This document shows, piece by piece, positions 1 to 6,863 of a stretch of DNA of 64,000 nt (position 1 is the first letter of the stretch; the number at the start of each line of letters is the position of its first letter). The DNA lies in assembly GCF_030287445.1 (NCBI RefSeq), contig NZ_JASVWB010000002.1, positions 3,100,001 to 3,164,000 on the forward strand. The letters run 5' to 3'. Under the pieces are notes generated by a model. The model ran no database searches. It had not been told where the DNA came from and saw only the letters and a list, made by a program, of their open reading frames with translations. This DNA is from Streptomyces sp. ALI-76-A (GTDB lineage: Bacteria; Actinomycetota; Actinomycetes; Streptomycetales; Streptomycetaceae). The translations under genes and the position numbers were made by a program.

Positions 1-1
1 G

Positions 2-265
2 GCGGTCTCCGCGACCAAGTCGATGACCGGCCACCTGCTGGGTGGCGCGGGCGGTGTCGAGACCGTCGCGACGGTCCTCGCGCTGTACCACCGGGTCGCC
101 CCGCCGACCATCAACGTCGAGAACCTCGACCCCGAGGCCGAGGCCAACGCGGACATCGTCCGTGGCGAGGCCCGCAAGCTGCCGGTCGAGGGCCGGATCG
201 CCGCCCTGAACGACTCGTTCGGGTTCGGCGGGCACAACGTGGTCCTGGCGTTCCGTACGGTGTGA
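2..265 (+). CDS. fabF: Beta-ketoacyl-ACP synthase II (FabF), C-terminal end only
   Basis: The window opens inside this gene; 87 residues remain. FabF condenses malonyl-ACP with acyl-ACP in cytoplasmic type II fatty acid synthesis. The fragment keeps two thiolase-fold signatures: the lysine/histidine motif near its start (TKSMTGHLLGGAGG, with the catalytic Lys and His) and the terminal NDSFGFGGHN, which carries the second catalytic His. The alanine-rich stretch between them is typical of the family. It ends at TGA and is followed at once by a strong hairpin, so it is probably the last gene of the fab operon, as in other streptomycetes. The start, the active-site Cys and the rest lie outside the window. 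Confidence 0.95.
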   Translation, partial: AVSATKSMTGHLLGGAGGVETVATVLALYHRVAPPTINVENLDPEAEANADIVRGEARKLPVEGRIAALNDSFGFGGHNVVLAFRTV

Positions 266-285
266 CATGCGCCGTTCGGCTGAGA

Positions 286-319
286 AGTGGCCCGGTCTCC
301 GTGGGGAGGCCGGGCCACT
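286..319 (+). terminator. Terminator hairpin after fabF
   Basis: A 15-base stem (286-300 pairing with 305-319, one G-T pair) closes a GTGG loop 20 bases after the fabF stop. There is no T-run, which is usual in Streptomyces. It sits between fabF and the convergent DUF3145 gene and may serve both. Confidence 0.75.
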
Positions 320-421
320 CGGCGTGTGGGGTGCTGTGGCCGGCCGGCCACCGGCCGGTGGGGGCCGGCCGCGCCCACGCGGCGGAACCGCATGTCGGTA
401 CGGCCCCGCGCCCCCGAGGGC

Positions 422-916
422 TCACACCACCTGGTGCAGCCAGCGGACCGGGGCTCCCTCGCCCGCGTACCTGAACGGCTCCAACTCGTCGTCCCAGGGC
501 TTGCCCAGGAGCTTGGCGAGTTCGGCTTCCAGGTCGGTCTCGCCGCGCTGGGAGCGGACCAGGGCCGCCCTCAGCCGGTCCTCCGGGATCAGGATGTCGC
601 CGTGGATGCCGGTGACCGCGTGGTAGATGCCGAGGTCGGGGGTGCAGCTGTAGCGCTCGCCCTCGGCGGTGGCGCAGGGTTCGGCGGTGACCTCGAAGCG
701 CAGGAGCTGCCAGCCTCTGAGCGCCGAGGCAAGCTTGGACGCCGTGCCGGCCTGGGCCTGCCAGGAGAACTCCGAGCGCCAGGTTCCGGGCGCGGCGGGC
801 TGCCGGATCCAGTCGAGGTTGACGCGTGTGCCCAACACCCCGGCGACGGCCCACTCGACGTGCGGGCACAGCGCGCGCGGCGCGGAGTGCACGTACAGAA
901 CTCCACGTGTCGTCAC
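422..916 (-). CDS. DUF3145 family protein
   Basis: A 164-residue conserved actinobacterial protein of unknown function. It begins V-TTRGVLYVHSAPRALC and ends RWLHQVV, which I recognise as the DUF3145 family normally found directly beside fabF in Streptomyces. The GTG at 916 is preferred over an ATG 42 bases upstream because a GGAGG ribosome site lies 5 bases before it and family members begin there. There is no signal peptide or membrane segment, so it is probably cytoplasmic. It is convergent with fabF. The family assignment is from memory; the function is unknown. Confidence 0.85.
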   Translation of the reverse strand: MTTRGVLYVHSAPRALCPHVEWAVAGVLGTRVNLDWIRQPAAPGTWRSEFSWQAQAGTASKLASALRGWQLLRFEVTAEPCATAEGERYSCTPDLGIYHAVTGIHGDILIPEDRLRAALVRSQRGETDLEAELAKLLGKPWDDELEPFRYAGEGAPVRWLHQVV

Positions 917-1192
917 CGGGACCTCCGGGCAGAGCGGGACAGTCTTGCAGGCTGGCATGGCGGCGGTGGCACGGCAGCCACGCTGATGGCGAGGCTACCG
1001 TGCGGCGGCGCGAGGAGTGTGACGTACCGTCGGTCCCGGTGCCCCGAAACACCCGCCATTCACCCGGCAGGACGCTGGTACGGGTGCGAACCGTTGCGTG
1101 ACGGCCGGTCGGGAACTCCCGCGCGTTGTTATGGACGGACGACGTTTTCACCTTTCCCGCCATCACCCGACGAACGAGGGGATCCCCACCGG

Positions 1193-2086
1193 ATGCGGAA
1201 GCCAAGCCACCGCGCGCGTGCCGTTCTCGCCGTCCTGTCGGCGGCCGTCCTGGGCGTCACCGGCTGTGACGCCGTCGGTGGCGACGCGCCCGGGCCGACC
1301 GCCACCGACGCCCGGAAGGCGAAGCCGTCCCCGACACCGGCGTGGGACAGCAGCCCGGCCTCGGTCGCGGCCGTGGGCGACTCCATCACCCGCGGCTTCG
1401 ACGCGTGCGCGGTGCTGACGGACTGTCCGGAGGTGTCCTGGGCGACCGGCAGCAGCGCCGAGGTCGACAGTCTCGCCGTCCGGCTGCTGGGCCGGGCGAA
1501 GGCGGCCGAGCGGAGCTGGAACTACTCCGTGACCGGGGCCCGGATGGCGGACCTGCCCGGTCAGATGGTCCGGGCCGCGAGCCGCAAGCCGGGGCTGGTG
1601 GCGGTGATGGTGGGGGCGAACGACGCCTGCCGGGCCAGCACCTCGGCGATGACCTCGGTGAGCGACTTCCGCGCCGACTTCCAGGACGCGATGAGCGCGC
1701 TGCGCGGGACGGCCCCCAAGGCGCAGGTGTACGTGGCGAGCGTGCCGAACCTGAAGCGGCTGTGGTCCGAGGGCCGGACGAACCCCGTGGGCAGGCAGGT
1801 GTGGAAGCTGGGCCTGTGCCCGTCGATGCTGGGTGACGCGGACGCCGTGGACGCGGCGGCGACCGAGCGGCGCGACACCGTGCAGAAGCGGGTGGAGGAC
1901 TACAACAAGGTGCTGGAGGAGGTGTGCGCCAAGGACCGTCACTGCCGTTTCGACGGCGGCGCGGTGTACGCGTACCGCTTCGGCACCGACCAGTTGAGTC
2001 ACTACGACTGGTTCCACCCGAGTGTGAACGGCCAGGCACGGCTGGCGGAGATCGCCTATCGGGCGGTCACGGGAAAGCAGGCGTGA
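1193..2086 (+). CDS. SGNH/GDSL hydrolase lipoprotein
   Basis: A 297-residue secreted esterase or lipase of the SGNH fold. The N-terminus is a lipoprotein signal with lipobox GVTGC (Cys25), followed by a Ser/Pro/Thr-rich linker to about residue 52. The catalytic blocks are clear: GDSITRG at 62-68 (nucleophile Ser64), GAND at 141-144 (block III Asn), and DWFHPS at 272-277 (Asp272, His275). Several Cys (71, 78, 146, 209, 245, 251) suggest disulphides, in keeping with export. The ATG at 1193 was chosen because it starts the signal peptide and has GAGGGG upstream; the open frame runs much further 5' without coding character. The substrate is unknown. It is 15 bases upstream of galM and may be co-transcribed with it. 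Confidence 0.9.
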   Translation: MRKPSHRARAVLAVLSAAVLGVTGCDAVGGDAPGPTATDARKAKPSPTPAWDSSPASVAAVGDSITRGFDACAVLTDCPEVSWATGSSAEVDSLAVRLLGRAKAAERSWNYSVTGARMADLPGQMVRAASRKPGLVAVMVGANDACRASTSAMTSVSDFRADFQDAMSALRGTAPKAQVYVASVPNLKRLWSEGRTNPVGRQVWKLGLCPSMLGDADAVDAAATERRDTVQKRVEDYNKVLEEVCAKDRHCRFDGGAVYAYRFGTDQLSHYDWFHPSVNGQARLAEIAYRAVTGKQA

Positions 2087-2101
2087 CCTAAGGTTCCGCA
2101 C

Positions 2102-3070
2102 ATGAACGAACTCTTCGCGACGCTTTCCGACGGCACCCCGGTCCATCGCTGGACCCTGGAGCGGGCGGGGGTCCGGGTACGGATCCTGTCGTACGGCGGG
2201 ATCGTCCAGTCGGCGGAGGTCCCGGACCGGGACGGGCGCGCGGAGAACGTGGTGCTGGGGTTCGCCGGCCTGGACGGCTATCTGGCGCACCCGGAGCCGT
2301 ACTTGGGCGCGCTGATCGGGCGGTACGCGAACCGGATCGCGGGCGGCCGTTTCACCCTGGACGGCCGGACGTACACCCTGGCCCGCAACAACCCGCCGAA
2401 CTCGCTGCACGGCGGCGAGTCGGGCTTCGACAAGCGGGTGTGGGACGGGGAGCCGGTCGGGCACGGGGTGCGGCTGAGCCGGGTCGCCGCCGACGGCGAG
2501 GAGGGCTTCCCGGGGCGCCTGGAGGTCACGGCGACGTACACGCTGGAGGAGTCCGGGGCGCTGCGGATCGCGTACGAGGCGGTCACGGACGCGCCGACCG
2601 TGCTGAACCCGACCAACCACAGCTACTTCAACCTGGGCGGGTCCGGGAACGCGGGCGGGCACGAGCTGCGGATCGCCGCGTCCCGGTACACGCCGGTCGA
2701 CGCGGACCTGATCCCGACGGGGATCGAGGAGGTGGCGGGCACCCGCTTCGACTTCCGGCAGGCGCGGAAGGCGGGCGCCGGGTACGACCACAACCTCGTG
2801 CTCGACAAGGGCGTGACGCGCACCCCCGTGGAGGTCGCCGAGCTGTACGATCCCGCCTCCGGCCGTGTGCTGACCGTCGCGACCACCGAGCCCGGGCTCC
2901 AGCTGTACACGGCCGACCACCTGGAGGGTCCCTTCGCGCCCGGTGACGGCATCGCGCTGGAGACGCAGCACTTCCCCGACTCCCCGAACCGGCCGGAGTT
3001 CCCGAGCACGGTGCTGCGGCCGGGTGAGGTGTTCCGCTCGGAGACGGTGTACGGCTTCTCGGCCCGCTGA
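2102..3070 (+). CDS. galM: Aldose 1-epimerase (mutarotase), cytoplasmic
   Basis: A 322-residue protein that interconverts alpha and beta anomers of aldoses such as galactose. It has the GalM family landmarks: GRYANRIAGGRF, SLHGGESGFDKRVWD, NPTNHSYFNLGG (catalytic His) and ALETQHFPDSPN (catalytic Glu, with Asp nearby). There is no signal peptide, unlike the paralogue at 21177-22325, which is Tat-exported. It closely follows the SGNH lipase and ends at a strong hairpin facing the GH3 pseudogene. Length and motifs are normal for the family. Confidence 0.93.
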   Translation: MNELFATLSDGTPVHRWTLERAGVRVRILSYGGIVQSAEVPDRDGRAENVVLGFAGLDGYLAHPEPYLGALIGRYANRIAGGRFTLDGRTYTLARNNPPNSLHGGESGFDKRVWDGEPVGHGVRLSRVAADGEEGFPGRLEVTATYTLEESGALRIAYEAVTDAPTVLNPTNHSYFNLGGSGNAGGHELRIAASRYTPVDADLIPTGIEEVAGTRFDFRQARKAGAGYDHNLVLDKGVTRTPVEVAELYDPASGRVLTVATTEPGLQLYTADHLEGPFAPGDGIALETQHFPDSPNRPEFPSTVLRPGEVFRSETVYGFSAR

Positions 3071-3113
3071 CCGGGCCGCGGGGAGACCGTCCAAGGGGCC
3101 CGTCACGGCACGA

Positions 3114-3147
3114 GCCCCGGCCCGGGTGTCAGGTCCCGGACCGGGGC
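3114..3147. terminator. Terminator hairpin between galM and the GH3 pseudogene
   Basis: A 13-base stem (3114-3126 with 3135-3147, one mismatch) with an 8-base loop lies 43 bases after the galM stop, between two convergent units. It could act in both directions. Confidence 0.7.
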
Positions 3148-3172
3148 TGCCCATGGGGACGCCTGTCCCGTA

Positions 3173-4230
3173 TCAGACGTTAATCGTCACGGTGAGCCGA
3201 CGGTCCGTGATCGAGCGTCCCGCCTGGATCTCGTACGAACCCTTCACAAACGACCAGGATCCGGCCTTCTCGTCCCAGATCTCGAAGGCCGGCGCGGGAG
3301 TTCGACGGTGGCCTCCACCGTTTCGCCGGGGGCGGCGGTCACGCCCGCGAAACCGGCCAGCCGGCGGGCGGGGCGTTCGGCGTCGTGTCCGACGGGGGCC
3401 AGGTAGACCTGGACGACCTCACGGCCGGTGCGGGTACCGGAGTTGCGGGCGCGGACGGTGACGGTCGTCCCCTGCACCTCGGCCGACTCGTAGGTCCAGT
3501 CGGTGTAGCCGAGGCCGTGGCCGAAGGGGTAGGTGGGGGTGCGGCCCTGCCGCTCCCAGGCGTGGTGGCCGATGAAGACGCCCTCGGAGTAGGGCAGTTC
3601 GCCGTTCTCCGGGACGACCTGGGTGACCGGGGCGTCGGTCAGGGCGCCCCAGGTGGTGGGCAGCCGGCCGCCGGGTTCGTGGGCGCCGGTGAGGACGTCG
3701 GCGAGAGCGGCGCCGCCCTCCTGGCCGGGGAACCAGCCGAGCAGGACCGCGGCGACCTCGTCACGCCAGGGCATCTCCACCGGGGAGCCGGAGTTGACGA
3801 CCACGACGGTGTTCGGGTTGGCGGCGGCGACCGCGTGGACCAGGTCGTCCTGGCGGCCCGGGAGGGTGAGGTCGGTGCGGTCGAAGCCCTCCGACTCCAC
3901 GCGTTCGGTGGTGGCGACCACCACGACGGCCGTGTCGACGGCGCGGGCGGCGGCGACCGCCTCGGCGATCAGGTCGTCGGGGTCGCGCTGCGGGTCCTGG
4001 TGGGCGAGGGAGAAGCCGATGGCCTTCATGGGGTGGTCCTCGGCGGCGGGCACGACGTACGTCAGGGACACCTCCACCGGTTCGCCCGCGGTCAGTTCGA
4101 CCCGGGCGCGGGGCACCGGGGCGCCGAAGAACGCCTGGAACGGGTCGTCGTCGGCGGGGCGCTGGACGTCGTCGTAGTACGTCGTGCCGTCGACGCGCAG
4201 GGTGACGGAACAGCCGGGGCACCTCGCGGG
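3173..4230 (-). pseudogene. GH3 beta-glucosidase remnant: catalytic domain lost and C-terminus frameshifted
   Basis: The minus strand codes for the second half of a family 3 glycoside hydrolase. The region with the general acid/base (VESEGFDRTDL) is followed by NTVVVVNSGSPVEMPW, GWFPGQEGGAALADVL, PFGHGLGYT and a fibronectin-like GREVVQVYLAP segment. Just upstream (about 4117-4215) the same frame reads as the PA14-like insert (DGTTYYDDVQ). It then hits a TGA near 4231 and homology stops. The N-terminal barrel with the nucleophile Asp, about 450 residues in relatives, is absent. Near 3289-3294 one base appears to be missing. The literal frame drifts to a stop at 3244, while restoring the base reads on as AFEIWDEKAGSW to TVTINV and stops at 3173. 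Two independent lesions make a pseudogene the best call. Confidence 0.82.
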
Positions 4231-4613
4231 TCATGCGGGGCACCTGCCGGACGCCGCCCTGAGCGCGGGCTTCCGGCCGCGCGTCGCGCACGCGGTCGGC
4301 GAGTGGACATCCGAACAGGGCCGCGTCGCCGCGCGCCTCGGCGTGGTCCCGGTGCCGCGCTCGCCGCCGCGTCGGTACGCCCGGACGCGCCCTGCTCCCG
4401 GACGAGGGTGCCCCGGCTCGGGCCGTGCACGTGGCGGCCGCACGGAGGCGGTGGCTCGCCCCGGCCGTCGAGGCGTTCGGGGGGCGTCGCGGGAGGCGGG
4501 GGCCCGGCCGGCGCGGGCGTCACGCCGTATGGCGTGGACCACTCCTGTCACGGGATACTGCGGCCGTTCGGGCGGTACCGCTTCCCCCACGGCTACAGAA
4601 GGGCTGAACTGCC
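4231..4613. other. No intact gene seen; decayed flank of the GH3 remnant
   Basis: These 383 bases hold open frames on the minus strand with arginine/proline-rich shadow composition and nothing I can recognise. The most likely reading is rearranged flank where the 5' part of the GH3 gene was lost, plus the promoter of the next gene. Confidence 0.5.
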
Positions 4614-5858
4614 TTGGTCTCGCTACGTGTTCGGATCGGATTCCTGGGGCTGACCATGCTGGCGGGGCTGGCGGTGCCCACCGGCACCGCGGCGGCGGCC
4701 GGGACCGCGCTCTCCCCCACCGTCGAGGAGGGGCGGCTCGACCGGGCCGTGCCGCGGGAGATACTCCGGCGGTCCGGGTTCGACGCCCGGACGGAGCGGT
4801 TCGCCCGGACCCTCGGCTCGGCCGGCTCCTACGCCGAGGCCCGCCGGGCCGTCGTGCGGGAGGGGTCGGCGCTGTGGCGGCGGGCCGTCGAGCGGGCGCA
4901 GGGGCGCGGGCCGGCGGGCGGGGACCTGAGCCGGGACGACGACCGGCCGCTGTACTGGGCGCGGCTGGCGATGACCCGGGAGGTACGCACCTGGGAGCCG
5001 CAGTTCGGCCTGTCCGGTGCCCGACGGGCGTCGCTGATCGACACGTTGGAGCGGACCTCGCGCGGGCAGACCGCCGTCCGGTATCCGCGGGACACGAAGC
5101 TCAAGCGGATCCTGGTCACCGGGTTCGACCCGTTCACGCTGGACCGGGACATCCGGATCTCCAATCCGTCGGGGGCCACCGCGCTCGCGCTCGACGGCAC
5201 GGTGATCGGGACGCCGGACGGGCCGGCGCGGATCGAGGCCGTCGTCTTCCCGGTGCGCTGGCAGGACTTCACGGACGGGACCGTCGAGCGGACGCTGCGG
5301 CCGTATCTGAGGAAGGTCGACCTCTTCACCACCGTGAGCCAGGGACGCGTGGGCCGCTTCGACGTGGAGCGGACCAACGGGGCCTGGCGGGGCGGGTTCG
5401 GGGACAACGACAACGTCGGCGTGACCGGTACCGTCCCGGTCACCGACCCGGCCTCGCAGCCGCAGTGGACGACGACGACCCTGCCGTACGCGAGGATCGT
5501 GGCCGCCGGCACCGGGCGGTTCCCCGTGTACGACAACACGCGGGTGACCGAGATCCCGGCGGGCGGGACCACGCCGGTCGTCCGGCCGGACGGGCCGACA
5601 CCGGGGTCGACGGCCCGGCAGGGCGGCGGCGGGGACTACCTCTCCAACGAGATCGCCTACCGGGCCACCCTGCTGCGGGACCGGCTCGGGCTGCACGACT
5701 CGCTGCCGGGCGGGCATGTGCACACGCCGGTCCTGGAGTTCGGGGCCCAGAACACCGATCCGGCGACCGGGACGGTCACCGATCCGGGGTTCGTGCGGAA
5801 CCGGGCGGACATCATCGCGCAGGTTCGGGCCATTCTGGCGGTGGCGGCGGAAGGCTGA
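4614..5858 (+). CDS. Secreted pyroglutamyl-peptidase-like (C15 fold) protein, catalytic Cys replaced by Ser
   Basis: A 414-residue protein with a Sec signal (residues 1 to about 30, ending GTAAAAG), a helical arginine-rich region of about 130 residues and a C-terminal domain resembling pyroglutamyl peptidase I. The signature ILVTGFDPF is at 166-174 (usual VTGFEPF), a QGRVGRFDVERTN stretch holds the expected Glu (252), and GGHVHTP at 366-372 has the expected His (370). At the position of the catalytic Cys in the TYVCN motif the sequence reads DYLSN, so Ser344 replaces Cys. At about 415 residues it is twice the normal length, and export is unusual for C15. The start is a TTG with AGAAGGG upstream; ATG 4656 would cut the signal. 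It may be a Ser-dependent relative or a non-catalytic binder. Its 3' end overlaps the convergent next gene by 47 bases. Confidence 0.72.
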   Translation: MVSLRVRIGFLGLTMLAGLAVPTGTAAAAGTALSPTVEEGRLDRAVPREILRRSGFDARTERFARTLGSAGSYAEARRAVVREGSALWRRAVERAQGRGPAGGDLSRDDDRPLYWARLAMTREVRTWEPQFGLSGARRASLIDTLERTSRGQTAVRYPRDTKLKRILVTGFDPFTLDRDIRISNPSGATALALDGTVIGTPDGPARIEAVVFPVRWQDFTDGTVERTLRPYLRKVDLFTTVSQGRVGRFDVERTNGAWRGGFGDNDNVGVTGTVPVTDPASQPQWTTTTLPYARIVAAGTGRFPVYDNTRVTEIPAGGTTPVVRPDGPTPGSTARQGGGGDYLSNEIAYRATLLRDRLGLHDSLPGGHVHTPVLEFGAQNTDPATGTVTDPGFVRNRADIIAQVRAILAVAAEG

Positions 5859-6630
5859 CGTCTCCGTCCTGGTGACCGTCGACGCTCTCCTCGCCCATCA
5901 GGTCGCGGGCCATGAGCGTGGCGCCCGCCACCGCGCCCGGCATCAGGAACACCGCGACGAACGGCACCAGGAAGGACACCGCGAGCGGCGTGCCGAAGCC
6001 CCAGACCAGGGCTCTGCGGGAGCGCAGGAGGGCGAGTCGGTCGCGGAGTTCGACGCGGCGGCGCTGGAGGGCGACGGAGGTGAGCTCCTGGGTGAGGAAG
6101 AAGCCGGTGACCAGGAAGCCGATCGCCGGGACGACCGTCTGACCGAGGACCGGGACGAACCCGAGCGCGAAGAGCAGGATGCCCCACAGGAGGGCACGCC
6201 CCAGGATCCGGAGGCTGTCGCGGGCCGAGATCCACAGCTCGCGCCAGAGCGGCAGGCCCGACTCGGGGGCGGTGCCGTCCGGGGAGAGGTCCCGGTCGAC
6301 CTTCTCGGAGAGGTTCTCGTAGAAGGGCTGCCCGATCAGCAGGGTGACCGCGGTGAAGGTGATGACGGAGAGCAGCAGGGCGAGGGCGAACAGGAGCGCG
6401 GTGAGGAACCCGCGGAACAGGCCGCCCCAGGGGCTCGACCAGTCGTCGGCGAACGGTGTCGCCCAGGCGACGGCGTCCTCGCCCCACAGGGCCAGCGCGA
6501 CCAGCACCGCCGCGTAGAGGACGAGGGTGATGAGGCCCGGCAGCAGACCGAAGCCGAACTGCCTGCCGTGCCGGGCCACCCACCGTTGGCCCGCCAGGAG
6601 GTACCTGAAGCCCGCCCCGAGATCGCGCAT
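5812..6630 (-). CDS. EI24/CysZ-type integral membrane protein
   Basis: A 272-residue protein with about four to five hydrophobic helices (near 26-48, 75-100, 140-165, 168-185 and 215-240). It has the EI24-domain pattern LLIGQPFYENLSEKVD followed by GFLVTGFFLTQELTSVALQRR. Bacterial members include CysZ, linked to sulfate uptake, but most actinobacterial ones are uncharacterised. The C-terminal tail is short and proline-rich (LPPPPPEWPEPAR). The gene converges on and overlaps the preceding gene by 47 bases, so the two transcripts are antisense at their ends. ATG at 6630 is the first in-frame start. Confidence 0.82.
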   Translation of the reverse strand: MRDLGAGFRYLLAGQRWVARHGRQFGFGLLPGLITLVLYAAVLVALALWGEDAVAWATPFADDWSSPWGGLFRGFLTALLFALALLLSVITFTAVTLLIGQPFYENLSEKVDRDLSPDGTAPESGLPLWRELWISARDSLRILGRALLWGILLFALGFVPVLGQTVVPAIGFLVTGFFLTQELTSVALQRRRVELRDRLALLRSRRALVWGFGTPLAVSFLVPFVAVFLMPGAVAGATLMARDLMGEESVDGHQDGDVSLPPPPPEWPEPAR

Positions 6631-6863
6631 GGGAAAACTCTATCGGGGCCGGACCTCAGGGCCGCGGCGGTGTCCGGGAGCCGGCCGGTGCGGCCGGGGG
6701 CGGTGCGCCCGGTATGCCCCCGTGCGACCCGTGTGCCTCCCCCTTCCGCCCACTCGTCGATGCGCCATCCGGGGCATGCGCGCCACGAACTCCCTCTTGT
6801 TGCGGTTGAGTCGAACAGGTACACCTCGCCGTACCGATCTCAGGAAGCCCGGAGGAGGTACGT

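Noticed and set aside
1163..3154. A 660-codon open frame antisense to the lipase and galM genes
   Set aside because: It is a shadow of GC-rich coding sequence on the other strand, with high Arg, Val and His content and no domain. Both genes on the plus strand have clear motifs.
4231..4590. Minus-strand open frame continuing the GH3 gene upstream
   Set aside because: It is separated by a TGA and its sequence (Arg/Pro-rich) shows no resemblance to the GH3 catalytic barrel.
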